A DNA stretch of 42,892 nt, taken from NCBI GenBank assembly GCA_008081395.1, contig VMCJ01000153.1, forward strand, positions 1 through 42,892. The letters are read 5' to 3'. Within the stretch, counting starts at the first letter, position 1, and each line of letters opens with the position of its first letter. The DNA comes from Rhodospirillales bacterium. GTDB lineage: Bacteria; Pseudomonadota; Alphaproteobacteria; Bin95. This document shows positions 26,332 to 34,962 of the stretch, one piece after another. Made by a program: the position numbers and the translations under genes. The notes beneath the pieces were generated by a model, which saw only the letters and a program-made list of their open reading frames with translations, was not told where the DNA came from and ran no database searches.

Positions 26332-26994
26332 ATGGATTGGAATCAACCCATCGATATCTATTGCGAAAGGTTAAGCCCAGAATTCTGGGCAGAGCCTGTT
26401 AATGCTATCACCAACCTGGCCTTTGTAGCTGCTGGTGTCTGGGCTTTTCTCTATGCAAGAGCTCGCAGCGTCCTTGATCCCGCAATCATAGGACTGTCAA
26501 TTCTTTCAACTTGCGTAGGTGTGGGATCTTTTCTGTTCCACACTTTTGCTGTCCAGTGGGCAGGCATCGCCGATGTTGGTTCAATTGCCTTATTTATGAT
26601 TGCAGGAATGTTGATTGGTCTTCGACGATTGTTTGCCATCAGTTGGCTTTGGGCAACCATTGCAGCAATTGGTTTTGCAATAGTTATTTTTGTTGGCCCT
26701 GAACGTTTTAATATCGAAATTCCAGCTTTAGGCGAAGGTAACCGGTATCTACCGGCTGTGATAGCTCTTGGCATGATATCAGGTACGTTGGCACTCAAGC
26801 GTCGTGAGGCATCCAGGCCGATTGCCTCTGCAGCTTGCATTCTCAGTCTATCACTTGTTTTTAGAACCATTGATGCTGGTATATGTGAGGCTTTTCCTCT
26901 CGGGACACACTTCCTGTGGCACATTCTCAATGGGTGTGTTTTGGCTTTAATTATGTATTCGATAATTCGATATCAAATTCATAGTGGTGATTAA
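26332..26994 (+). CDS. Alkaline ceramidase family membrane protein
   Basis: A 220-residue seven-helix membrane protein of the ceramidase (PF05875-like) family. The opening DWNQPIDIYCERLSPEFWAEPVNAITNLAF matches the family, as does the metal site: H70 in GSFLFHTF, D81 in GIADVGS, and H193 and H197 in THFLWH. Family members hydrolyse the amide bond of ceramides within the membrane. It is 11 bases overlapping with the CPBP-like gene, so they are co-expressed. Whether the host makes sphingolipids is unknown; bacterial members may act on other N-acyl lipids. Confidence 0.85.
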   Translation: MDWNQPIDIYCERLSPEFWAEPVNAITNLAFVAAGVWAFLYARARSVLDPAIIGLSILSTCVGVGSFLFHTFAVQWAGIADVGSIALFMIAGMLIGLRRLFAISWLWATIAAIGFAIVIFVGPERFNIEIPALGEGNRYLPAVIALGMISGTLALKRREASRPIASAACILSLSLVFRTIDAGICEAFPLGTHFLWHILNGCVLALIMYSIIRYQIHSGD

Positions 26995-27637
26995 AATAGG
27001 GCCGGTTATTCTTTGGACCGAACTTTGTTGCCTATATTTGATAGGGCCCATCGGCCTGACAGCTCTTCTCAGATTTGAGCTTCTCAATATTTCAAAGGTG
27101 CCACTAGTTTTTTTCGCGCTCTTTATTCTGTCTATCTTGCTTTTAGCTAAAACGCCCAGCTTTAAATGGCGTTCCCTGCTCCCTTCATCCTGGCGGCCAG
27201 AATGGAGAATAGTAGTTGTTTTTTTGTTAATCGGCGCAACCTTCATGATCTCAATAATCCAACTGACAAATCCAAACCATTTTTTTGGATTTCCCAGACG
27301 CGCACCAGAAATTTACCTAATTGTGATGAGCCTCTACCCCATACTGTCGGTTATTCCGCAGGGGATTATATACCGAGTTCTTTTCTTTAAACGATATGGT
27401 GAGCTGTTTTCAGACATTAGAATTGCGCTTCTTATAAGCTCAATAGCATTTTCCTTTGCTCATCTTCTATTTCAAAACTTATTTGCTGTCTGCCTTACTT
27501 TTTTTGGGGCGCTTGTCTTCAACTGGGCACACCATGTTCGAGGTTCTTTTTGGACAGCAAACCTACTTCATGTAGTCGGAGGTTGGTGCATTTGGACCAT
27601 TGGCCTAGGCGAGTATTTCTATCACGGGGCCATCTAA
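26984..27637 (+). CDS. CPBP family membrane protein lacking its catalytic glutamate
   Basis: A 217-residue hydrophobic protein with about seven membrane segments, of the CPBP (CAAX protease and bacteriocin processing) fold. Motif 1, normally EExxxR (or PQExxxR in this subgroup), reads PQGIIYR at 125-131: Gly127 (GGG, 27362-27364) replaces the expected glutamate. Motif 2 is SFAHLLFQ (H160) and motif 3 is FWTANLLH (H196), both kept. It probably is a catalytically dead scaffold, or a one-base change from GAG. It starts with GTG (26984) overlapping the ceramidase end by 11 bases, so the pair is translationally coupled. A GTG at 26987 is an equally possible start. Confidence 0.75.
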   Translation: MVIKIGPVILWTELCCLYLIGPIGLTALLRFELLNISKVPLVFFALFILSILLLAKTPSFKWRSLLPSSWRPEWRIVVVFLLIGATFMISIIQLTNPNHFFGFPRRAPEIYLIVMSLYPILSVIPQGIIYRVLFFKRYGELFSDIRIALLISSIAFSFAHLLFQNLFAVCLTFFGALVFNWAHHVRGSFWTANLLHVVGGWCIWTIGLGEYFYHGAI

Positions 27638-27659
27638 TGCACCCTTAGAACAAATCAGA

Positions 27660-28406
27660 TTAACGATGCGCCTTAATTAAATCTCTAAGCTGTGTTTTCT
27701 GCTGCTGCCGCTCATCAAAATTTGAGAAATCAAGCCACGCTTCGTAAGCAGAACGAAGTCCCGGCCACTCACTGTCTATAATGGAGAACCACGTTGTATC
27801 TCTATTTCTACCTTTATAAACGACAGCTTGGCGGAAGAGCCCTTCGTATCTGAAGCCAAATCTGACCGCCGCCCTTTTTGAGGGGGCATTCAAGCTATCG
27901 CACTTCCACTCATAACGCCGATAACCTAATTCATCAAAAACGCGGCGCATTAATAAGAACATTGCTTCGGTCGCTGCTGGCTTGCGCTGCAGAAGTGGCG
28001 AGTAGTGAATGTTCCCCACTTCAATAACCCCATTCAAAGGGTCTATTCTCATCAAAGAAGCAACTCCAACCGGTTTTCCTGTTGAAATATCAATGATTGC
28101 ATGAAAAAGCGGGTCTTCGCTTAAGCAGGATGTTTCGATCCATTGCAAGCAAGCGTCCTCGTTCGAAAACGGTTCATGCCCAAGATAAGTCCAATTTGCA
28201 CCGCCTCTATCTAAAGCGAAGGCTTCATAAAGCGAAGCCCCGTGCTCTACCGCATTGATTGGCTCAATACGACAAAACCTTCCCTCAATTGGCGATCTTG
28301 GCGGCAAGGAACGCGATGACCAACTATCCGCAATTTCACCAATGGCTTGTCCAAGATGGTTGGTTCTAATGGGCAAAATACATCCTCCTAGGTTTATAAA
28401 ACTCAT
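27660..28406 (-). CDS. GNAT family N-acetyltransferase, RimJ/RimL type
   Basis: A 248-residue protein. After about 40 variable N-terminal residues comes a GNAT domain: RIEPINAVEHGASLYEAF, GVASLMRIDPLNGVIEVGNIHYSP, the acetyl-CoA segment LLQRKPAATEAMFLLMRRVF (Q/RxxxA variant) and the WKCDSLNAPSKRAAVRFGFRYEG strand-helix. This is the RimJ/L (ribosomal protein alanine acetyltransferase-like) branch; many members modify small molecules or unknown proteins. It converges with the CPBP gene 22 bases away and is divergent from the PNPOx gene. The start may be further in, as the first 30 residues look unconserved. Confidence 0.8.
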   Translation of the reverse strand: MSFINLGGCILPIRTNHLGQAIGEIADSWSSRSLPPRSPIEGRFCRIEPINAVEHGASLYEAFALDRGGANWTYLGHEPFSNEDACLQWIETSCLSEDPLFHAIIDISTGKPVGVASLMRIDPLNGVIEVGNIHYSPLLQRKPAATEAMFLLMRRVFDELGYRRYEWKCDSLNAPSKRAAVRFGFRYEGLFRQAVVYKGRNRDTTWFSIIDSEWPGLRSAYEAWLDFSNFDERQQQKTQLRDLIKAHR

Positions 28407-28543
28407 CTTACTTTACGCGAACTTTGACTCATCATTCTCTCAGAAAGCATAGTTTAAAAAACTTCAACGAAAGTCCTGATTAGCTATCATTAAAAGTTGA
28501 TGATCAAGCGCGCATTCACGGACACATGAAAAGGATATGGCTG

Positions 28544-29107
28544 ATGGCAGAACAGTTCTCTGAAATTTCTGGAGAGTTAGCCCAATGGATTTCTGAGCAA
28601 AAAATATTTTTTACCGCCACAGCAGCGCCGAATTCTCGCGTTAACCTCTCTCCAAGAGAAGGAAGTGCCTTACGGGTGCTAGATCCTAACTCGGTTGTTT
28701 ATCTCGATAAGACGGGAAGTGGCAACGAAACGGCTGCTCATTTAAAAGCTGATGGCAGAATGACTATTATGCTCTGCTCAGTTGAAGGCCCGCCGAGAAT
28801 CTTAAGACTTTTTGGACAAGGCCGAGTAATTCATCGAGATAGTAATGAGTATGATAAAATTTTACAGGCCCGATATGAAGGAACAGCACCGCCGGGAGCG
28901 CGACAGATAATTCATCTTCGGTTAGACCTTGCACAAACTTCCTGTGGTTTTGGCGTTCCTTTGTTTTCATTTGAACGCGAAAGAGACGTCTTGGTCCGAT
29001 GGGCCGCTGGAAAAGGTGAAGCAGGAATTTCTGCTTATTGGGCAGAGAAAAATCAGACTAGCATCGACGGTCTTCCAACAGGTATTCTTGACGCGCCAGA
29101 ACAGTAA
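28544..29107 (+). CDS. Pyridoxamine 5'-phosphate oxidase-like flavoprotein
   Basis: A 187-residue split-barrel protein. FTATAAPNSRVNLSPREG, VVYLDKTGSGNETAAHLKADGRMTIMLC and RILRLFGQGRVIH follow the pattern of the FMN-binding barrel in PNPOx-like proteins. Most such proteins bind FMN or F420 and act on unknown substrates; it is not PdxH itself, which is longer in the C-terminal part. I prefer the ATG at 28544 because AAGG lies 10 bases upstream, over the ATG at 28526 which has a poor ribosome site. It ends 4 bases from the convergent zeta-like gene. Confidence 0.82.
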   Translation: MAEQFSEISGELAQWISEQKIFFTATAAPNSRVNLSPREGSALRVLDPNSVVYLDKTGSGNETAAHLKADGRMTIMLCSVEGPPRILRLFGQGRVIHRDSNEYDKILQARYEGTAPPGARQIIHLRLDLAQTSCGFGVPLFSFERERDVLVRWAAGKGEAGISAYWAEKNQTSIDGLPTGILDAPEQ

Positions 29108-29110
29108 ATC

Positions 29111-29425
29111 CTACTTAGTCGCGATTTGCTCGCTCGCGGCTTGCATCAGTTCATCCATTTTCGCACGGAACCGTGAACTGCTAATCTCGATTCCTGCGGC
29201 CTTCATGTCTGCTAAAACTTCCTGAACCAAATGTTCATCATCCAGTTTTTGAAATTGTGATGAACACAAATCAGCTGCGTATGCTGACAGAGCCTCACCA
29301 GATAATCCCATTTCTGCACCAACCCACTCACCGAGCAACTGATTGCGAAGAGTGATAAAGCTAGATCTGAATGCAGAGCCAAGTTTTGTATTGGCATCAG
29401 AATTATTCTCACACTCAGAGCTCAT
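29111..29425 (-). CDS. DUF1476 / F1-ATPase zeta-like protein with altered N-terminus
   Basis: A 104-residue small protein. The helical core RNQLLGEWVGAEMGLSG, AYAADLCSSQF, the short DDEHLVQEVLADMKAAGIEIS and SRFRAKMDELMQAASEQI run match DUF1476, the ATPase zeta subunit, which in alphaproteobacteria inhibits F1-ATPase. The position near purC also matches other members. In family proteins the first 25 or so residues are the inhibitory segment (a FDDRE..FE.KFAHDEE pattern); here they read MSSECENNSDANTKLG and have no such pattern. It may have lost the inhibitory role. The start is ATG 29423-29425 with GGAG 5 bases upstream; an in-frame GTG 6 bases further out has no good site. Confidence 0.85.
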   Translation of the reverse strand: MSSECENNSDANTKLGSAFRSSFITLRNQLLGEWVGAEMGLSGEALSAYAADLCSSQFQKLDDEHLVQEVLADMKAAGIEISSSRFRAKMDELMQAASEQIATK

Positions 29426-29541
29426 GGCCACTCCACTTAATTAGCAAGTCTGCTTTTTTACTTACGTTCCTGTAACAATTGAGGTAGTTAACTCGCCCTA
29501 GTATTCAAAGGGTTTCCTCTTAGAAAACGGAACAAAGTTTT

Positions 29542-30297
29542 ATGTGCACTGTTGTTCTGCTTCGGCGTCCAGAGCATGAATGGCCATTACTTGTTGCAGC
29601 AAACAGAGATGAACGAGTCAGTCGAGCATGGGACCCCCCTGCTCGTCATTGGCCAGATCGTGCGGAAGTGATTGCAGGCAGAGATCGCGAAGCAAACGGC
29701 TCTTGGCTTGGAATGAATGACCATGGGGTAGTTGCTGCAATTCTTAACCGGTCCGGAAGCCTTGGGCCGGCCCCCGATAAGCGCAGCCGAGGAGAACTGG
29801 TACTAGATGCATTAGATCATGCGGCCGCGCCTGATGCAGCAGAAGCTCTATCTGAAATTGATGCTGCCGCATTTAAAAGTTTCAATCTCGTTATTGCTGA
29901 TGCTGAGCGAGCCTTCTGGGTAAAAGGTGAAGGAAACGGGGCTCCAGAAGTCTCGGAAGTACCTGAAGGCATATCTATTTTCACCGCACACGATATGAAT
30001 GATGTGCTGTCATCTCCTCGAACCCGCCATTACCTTCCTTTATTTCAGAAAGCCCCTCCACCAAATCCGCAGCTTGGTGAATGGACAGCCTGGGAAAATC
30101 TGGTTGCATCTAGAGAAATGGGAGCTGGGCAGACCGACGCCAACGCTGCTATTCACGTTGAAACAGATTGGGGATTTGGAACAGTTTCGACTTCTTTGAT
30201 CGCCTTGCCTTCGCTTGCAAATACAAATCTTACCCCTAAATGGCGCTTTACCGAGGCTTGGCCGATACGACAACCGTACCGAGACATCTTGGCGTAA
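29542..30297 (+). CDS. NRDE family protein (TANGO2-like)
   Basis: A 251-residue protein whose N-terminus is MCTVVLLRRPEHEWPLLVAANRDERVSRAWDPPARHW; NRDE is the family signature and the conserved N-terminal Cys2 suggests an Ntn-hydrolase-like fold. GRDREANGSWLGMNDHGVVAAILNR follows, then a variable C-terminal part. Family members are poorly characterised; human TANGO2 is linked to lipid or haem handling. It sits between the zeta-like gene (divergent) and the purine operon and may be the first gene of a separate transcript, because 108 bases separate it from purC. Confidence 0.88.
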   Translation: MCTVVLLRRPEHEWPLLVAANRDERVSRAWDPPARHWPDRAEVIAGRDREANGSWLGMNDHGVVAAILNRSGSLGPAPDKRSRGELVLDALDHAAAPDAAEALSEIDAAAFKSFNLVIADAERAFWVKGEGNGAPEVSEVPEGISIFTAHDMNDVLSSPRTRHYLPLFQKAPPPNPQLGEWTAWENLVASREMGAGQTDANAAIHVETDWGFGTVSTSLIALPSLANTNLTPKWRFTEAWPIRQPYRDILA

Positions 30298-30405
30298 CTG
30301 AACGCAATGCATTCAAGGTCCGCATATCGTATAAGATAAAACGACTCTGGTATTGAGAATATCAATATCAGTCATTTTTATAGTTATATCGAAAGTTGCC
30401 CCGCC

Positions 30406-31209
30406 ATGGCCCGCCGCAGACGCATTTATGAAGGTAAGGCAAAGGTTTTATTTGAAGGACCTGAGCCAGGCACAATTGTCCAGTACTTTAAGGACGACGC
30501 CACTGCATTCAATAATCAGAAGCATGCCGTACTTGAAGGAAAAGGCGTACTCAATAACCGCATTAGTGAGTACCTCATGATGCGACTTCAGGACGTCGGT
30601 GTGCCAACGCATTTCATTAAACGACTAAATATGCGGGAACAGCTTGTCAGGGAAGTTGACATAATTCCGATAGAAGTAGTGGTTAGAAATGTTGCGGCAG
30701 GCTCATTCTCTAAACGATTTGGCGTAGCAGAAGGTTCACCATTACCTCGCTCAATCGTGGAATACTATTATAAAGCAGATGAGCTAGGCGACCCAATGGT
30801 AACCGAGGAACATATAACTGCCTTTGGATGGGCTTCACCTGCTGACCTAGATGATATGTTCAATCTTGCACTCAGGATAAATGATTATCTTACAGGGCTT
30901 TTCATAGGTTGCGGTCTCCGGCTAGTTGACTTCAAAGTTGAGTTTGGCCGTCACCTTACCGAAGACTCTGAACAAATCGTTCTAGCAGATGAAATTAGTC
31001 CCGACAGCTGTCGGCTCTGGGATATAACTTCCAACGAAGTTCTGGATAAAGATCGGTTTAGAAAGGATATGGGAGGCGTAATCGAGGCATATCGTGAGGT
31101 GGCGCGACGTCTGGGTATTCTTCAAGAGCAAAATGCAAATGTGACGGAAATTAACTCGGGAAAACCAAAAACAACTGGTCCAAAGTCTATCGAAGGAGGC
31201 AAGGAATGA
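30406..31209 (+). CDS. purC: SAICAR synthetase
   Basis: This enzyme joins aspartate to CAIR in purine synthesis. The 267-residue protein begins [22 protein letters not shown], the ATP-binding start of the family, followed by [27 protein letters not shown], and [17 protein letters not shown], with the active-site Asp and Glu. The C-terminal 25 residues ([20 protein letters not shown]) are a disordered tail, longer than typical alphaproteobacterial PurC. The stop overlaps the purS start by 4 bases. RBS near the ATG is weak. Confidence 0.96.
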   Translation: MARRRRIYEGKAKVLFEGPEPGTIVQYFKDDATAFNNQKHAVLEGKGVLNNRISEYLMMRLQDVGVPTHFIKRLNMREQLVREVDIIPIEVVVRNVAAGSFSKRFGVAEGSPLPRSIVEYYYKADELGDPMVTEEHITAFGWASPADLDDMFNLALRINDYLTGLFIGCGLRLVDFKVEFGRHLTEDSEQIVLADEISPDSCRLWDITSNEVLDKDRFRKDMGGVIEAYREVARRLGILQEQNANVTEINSGKPKTTGPKSIEGGKE

Positions 31210-31448
31210 GGGCTCGTGTTTCGATCCGTTTACGCCCTGATGTCCTTGATCCTCAGGGTAAGGCAATTGGACAGGCATTAGTCACCTTGGGTTTTTCGAG
31301 TGTTAATAATGTTCGCCAAGGCAAGCTTATAGAATTGGATGTGGAAGCTTCAGATGTCGGCAGTGCCGAACAGCAAGTACAGGCGATGTGCGAAAAATTA
31401 CTCGCAAACCCAGTGATTGAAGATTATGACATAGAGATCATAGCCTAA
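31206..31448 (+). CDS. purS: Phosphoribosylformylglycinamidine synthase subunit PurS
   Basis: An 80-residue small subunit of FGAM synthase that docks PurQ to Pur[20 protein letters not shown] and [19 protein letters not shown] match the PurS fold. It overlaps purC by 4 bases and purQ by 1 base, which fits equal production of the three-subunit complex. Confidence 0.95.
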   Translation: MRARVSIRLRPDVLDPQGKAIGQALVTLGFSSVNNVRQGKLIELDVEASDVGSAEQQVQAMCEKLLANPVIEDYDIEIIA

Positions 31449-32116
31449 TGCGCACAGCTATAGTCGTTTTTCCAGGTTCTAATCGAGAGCGTGACATGGC
31501 TCTCGCCTGCCAGCGCGCATTTAATACAGACCCTATCTTTGTTTGGCATGCTGACACAGATCTTCCTGAAGTCGATTTAGTTACTCTGCCAGGCGGCTTC
31601 AGTTATGGGGATTATCTTAGGCCAGGCGCTATCGCTGCAAGAGCCCCTATAATGGATGCCATCAGAGCCCATGCTCGAAAAGGGCGCCCGGTGCTAGGTG
31701 TATGCAACGGTTTTCAAATTTTAATTGAGTCTGGACTTCTAGCAGGCGCCCTTCTCAGAAATTCTGCCCTAAAATTTGTCTGCAGAGAGACGACGCTGAT
31801 CTGTGGAACCTCCAACTCCCCATTCACTCGCGAGATGCAGGCTGGGACAAGCAAAATAACGGTCCCTGTAGCTCACCATGACGGCGGCTATTTTGTAACT
31901 CCAGACCAGAAAAAAATGTTGGAAGATCGTGACCTCGTCGCTTTTCGTTATGAACCTGGGGACAACCCTAATGGTTCTACTGGAGACATTGCAGGTGTTC
32001 TAAGTGCTGATCGGAATGTACTCGGTTTAATGCCTCACCCAGAAAATGCAGTGGACCCTCTCACAGGCGGTGATGATGGTTTAATTATTTTCAAAAGCTT
32101 ATTAGCGGCGGCCTAA
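31448..32116 (+). CDS. purQ: FGAM synthase glutaminase subunit PurQ
   Basis: A 222-residue class I glutamine amidotransferase supplying ammonia to PurL. The nucleophile C86 is in GVCNGFQIL and the His-Glu pair in [22 protein letters not shown] opens the protein. The start ATG overlaps the purS stop (TAATG). Confidence 0.96.
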   Translation: MRTAIVVFPGSNRERDMALACQRAFNTDPIFVWHADTDLPEVDLVTLPGGFSYGDYLRPGAIAARAPIMDAIRAHARKGRPVLGVCNGFQILIESGLLAGALLRNSALKFVCRETTLICGTSNSPFTREMQAGTSKITVPVAHHDGGYFVTPDQKKMLEDRDLVAFRYEPGDNPNGSTGDIAGVLSADRNVLGLMPHPENAVDPLTGGDDGLIIFKSLLAAA

Positions 32117-32120
32117 ACAA

Positions 32121-34313
32121 ATGCTCCCAGAAGAACCAGAAATTACCGAAGAATTGGTTGCCGCTCATGGTTTAACCCCAGAAGAGTACCAGCTTGTACT
32201 TCAGATAATGGGGCGATCACCAAATCTAACAGAGCTCGGTGTTTTTTCTGCGATGTGGAGCGAACATTGTTCATATAAGTCATCTAAGAAGCACTTAAAA
32301 ACTCTGCCTACCGAAGCCCCATGGGTTATTTGTGGACCTGGCGAGAACGCAGGCGTTGTGGACATTGGCGATGGTATGGCTGCGATCTTCAAGATGGAAA
32401 GTCATAATCACCCATCATTCATTGAGCCTTACCAAGGCGCTGCAACGGGTGTTGGGGGAATCCTGAGAGATGTGTTCACAATGGGTGCTAGGCCTATCGC
32501 TAATCTCAATGCCCTTCGGTTTGGCAGTCCCGACCATCCAAAGACTAAGAGCCTGGTTGCAGGTGTTGTAGCCGGCATTGGAGGTTATGGAAATTGTGTT
32601 GGTGTCCCCACTGTTGGAGGGGAATGTGAGTTTGATGCTTCTTACAATGGCAACAATCTCGTAAACGCAATGACAATTGGTGTGGCTCAGGCAGATAGAA
32701 TTTTTTATTCAACTGCTGCTGGTGTTGGCAACCCTGTTGTATATGTGGGATCTAAAACTGGACGTGATGGAATTCACGGAGCATCCATGGCATCCGCTGA
32801 ATTTGATGATGAATCAGAAGCTAAGAGGCCAACTGTGCAGGTTGGCGATCCCTTTGCCGAAAAACTACTAATCGAGGCTTGTCTTGAATTAATGGCAACT
32901 GATGCAATCGTGGCCATTCAAGATATGGGAGCAGCTGGCTTAACATCCTCCTCCTTTGAAATGGCTGGTAAAGGTGGGCTAGGCCTCGACCTCTATCTTG
33001 ACCAAGTTCCCATGCGTGAAGATGGTATGACACCCTATGAGTTGATGCTTTCCGAAAGCCAGGAACGCATGCTCATTGTAATGAAGCCAGGTCAGGAAGA
33101 TGTTGCTGCGAATATTTTTCTAAAGTGGGGTCTCGATTTTGCTGTAATTGGTAAACTTACAAATACCGGTCGCATGAGACTGCATTGGCATGGCGAAATT
33201 GCTGGTGATTTGCCTATCCAACCACTTTCAGAAGCCTCTCCTGAATATGATCGCCCGTACGTCATTCCTCCAGCTCGACCTCACTTAGACCCCCATTCAG
33301 TTAAGGGTGAGGATTTAAGCTCTGCTCTTGTTAAGCTTGTTGGTGGACCAAACCTATCTTCCCGGCGCTGGATATGGGAACAGTATGATAGCCTTGTAAG
33401 AGGTGACACAATTCGAGGGCCCGGTGGAGACGCAGCATTAATTCGTTTAGGTGACGGACCTAAAGGCCTAGCTGCGACAAGTGATGTTACTCCAAGATAC
33501 TGTGTAGCAGACCCTGTTGAAGGTGGCCGTCAAGCTGTAACAGAAGCTTGGCGCAACCTTATCGCGTCTGGCGCAAGGCCGTTAGCAGTCACAGACAATC
33601 TAAACTTTGGCAATCCTGAGAAGCCTGAAATTATGGGCCAATTTGTTGGCTGCATTCAAGGAATGGGGGAAGCCTGCCGAGCTTTGAATTTCCCTGTAGT
33701 TTCGGGGAATGTATCACTCTACAATGAGACCAATGGTCAAGCAATTTTACCGACGCCAACCATTGGTGCCATTGGCATTGTCGATGATATAAATAAAGCA
33801 ACAACTCTGGCTTTAGAATCTGGCTTAGACCTACTGCTTGTAGGCGAAACCGAAGGCTGGCTTGGTGCCTCACGTTATCTAATGGAAATCGAAGGAAGGG
33901 CTGATGGGGCCCCTCCACCGGTTGATCTTTCAACCGAACTTCAGAACGGAAAATTCGTCTCTGAAATGATCTCAAAAGGTCTTTGCCGTATTTGTCATGA
34001 CCTTTCAGGTGGAGGGCTTGCAGTAGGCCTTGCAAAGATGGTCATAGCTGGTGGCGTTGGAGCCAATATCCAAATACCAGATGGGGTAACTGCGGTGTTC
34101 TGGTTATTTGGGGAAGATCAAGCACGGTATCTCCTGGCGGTGTCTGAAACGACCCGTGTGATTGAGGAAGCAAAGAAGGCGGGCGTTCCTATATCGTGCG
34201 TTGGTCAAACAGGCGGTGAAAAGTTGACTGTTAATGACGCAATATCCATATCAATCTCAGACTTAGAGCAAGCACATGAAGGATGGTTTCCAACCTTCAT
34301 GGCGGGGGCCTAA
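32121..34313 (+). CDS. purL: FGAM synthase subunit PurL (small type)
   Basis: At 730 residues this is the small PurL that works with PurS and PurQ rather than the fused 1290-residue type. It has [43 protein letters not shown] with the catalytic His and ATP-site residues, TVGGECEF, and the second half repeats the AIRS-like fold ([27 protein letters not shown]). It starts 4 bases after the purQ stop. bolA follows 22 bases on, so the whole pur-bolA-grxD block may be a single operon. Confidence 0.96.
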   Translation: MLPEEPEITEELVAAHGLTPEEYQLVLQIMGRSPNLTELGVFSAMWSEHCSYKSSKKHLKTLPTEAPWVICGPGENAGVVDIGDGMAAIFKMESHNHPSFIEPYQGAATGVGGILRDVFTMGARPIANLNALRFGSPDHPKTKSLVAGVVAGIGGYGNCVGVPTVGGECEFDASYNGNNLVNAMTIGVAQADRIFYSTAAGVGNPVVYVGSKTGRDGIHGASMASAEFDDESEAKRPTVQVGDPFAEKLLIEACLELMATDAIVAIQDMGAAGLTSSSFEMAGKGGLGLDLYLDQVPMREDGMTPYELMLSESQERMLIVMKPGQEDVAANIFLKWGLDFAVIGKLTNTGRMRLHWHGEIAGDLPIQPLSEASPEYDRPYVIPPARPHLDPHSVKGEDLSSALVKLVGGPNLSSRRWIWEQYDSLVRGDTIRGPGGDAALIRLGDGPKGLAATSDVTPRYCVADPVEGGRQAVTEAWRNLIASGARPLAVTDNLNFGNPEKPEIMGQFVGCIQGMGEACRALNFPVVSGNVSLYNETNGQAILPTPTIGAIGIVDDINKATTLALESGLDLLLVGETEGWLGASRYLMEIEGRADGAPPPVDLSTELQNGKFVSEMISKGLCRICHDLSGGGLAVGLAKMVIAGGVGANIQIPDGVTAVFWLFGEDQARYLLAVSETTRVIEEAKKAGVPISCVGQTGGEKLTVNDAISISISDLEQAHEGWFPTFMAGA

Positions 34314-34335
34314 GCTGAACGAAGAGGAACGCGCC

Positions 34336-34575
34336 ATGGCTATGGATGCAAGTCAAATCGAGCAACTTATCAAAGAGGCGATGCCAGACGCGACTGTCGA
34401 AATACGTGATTTGGCAGGCGATGGCGATCATTACGCTGCGCATGTCACTTCAATTGCTTTCAAAGGCAAAAATAGAGTGCAACAACACCAACTAGTTTAT
34501 GCCGCCCTTAAAGGGAGAATGGGTGGAGAATTACACGCCCTTGCTCTCCAAACCTCAATACCTGAGGATGCCTAA
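34336..34575 (+). CDS. bolA: BolA family protein
   Basis: A 79-residue BolA-like protein. MDASQIEQLIKEAMPDATVEIRDLAGDGDHYAAHVTSIAFKGKNRVQQHQLVYAALKG gives the alpha/beta class II KH-like fold with the invariant His (HQLVYAAL). Short BolA proteins pair with monothiol glutaredoxins in iron-sulfur delivery, and grxD is 24 bases downstream, supporting that role. The ATG at 34336 has GAGGA 6 bases upstream; upstream in-frame ATG at 34276 lies inside purL and lacks a site. Confidence 0.93.
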   Translation: MAMDASQIEQLIKEAMPDATVEIRDLAGDGDHYAAHVTSIAFKGKNRVQQHQLVYAALKGRMGGELHALALQTSIPEDA

Positions 34576-34599
34576 CCTCTTTTTTTGAAGGAGACTTTC

Positions 34600-34938
34600 A
34601 TGTCTGACGTAAATGCACGTATCCAAGCTGAAATCGACGAAAACGCGGTTGTTCTATTTATGAAAGGCACACCTGTTTTTCCGCAGTGCGGTTTCTCTGC
34701 AATGACTGTCCAAGTTCTTACTCACGTAGGAGTCCCGTTTAAAGGAATCAACGTTCTAGAAGATATGGACATTCGCGAGGGTGTGAAGCAATTCTCAAAT
34801 TGGCCAACCATTCCTCAGCTTTATGTAAAGGGAGAGTTCATCGGTGGCTGCGACATCGTTCGCGAAATGTATGAGTCCGGCGAACTTGAGCAACTGATGA
34901 ATGACAAAGGTGTAGTAGCTGCCGAGCAAGAAGCTTAA
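34600..34938 (+). CDS. grxD: Monothiol glutaredoxin (Grx4 type)
   Basis: A 112-residue monothiol glutaredoxin with active site CGFS (C30) in FPQCGFSAM, the KGTPVFP glutathione loop and WPTIPQLYVKGEFIGGCDI. It binds and transfers [2Fe-2S] clusters, usually with BolA, whose gene precedes it. GAAGGAG at 34588-34594 sits before the ATG at 34600. Confidence 0.95.
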   Translation: MSDVNARIQAEIDENAVVLFMKGTPVFPQCGFSAMTVQVLTHVGVPFKGINVLEDMDIREGVKQFSNWPTIPQLYVKGEFIGGCDIVREMYESGELEQLMNDKGVVAAEQEA

Positions 34939-34962
34939 TAAAGTTTAGCAGGAGGCGTTGGC

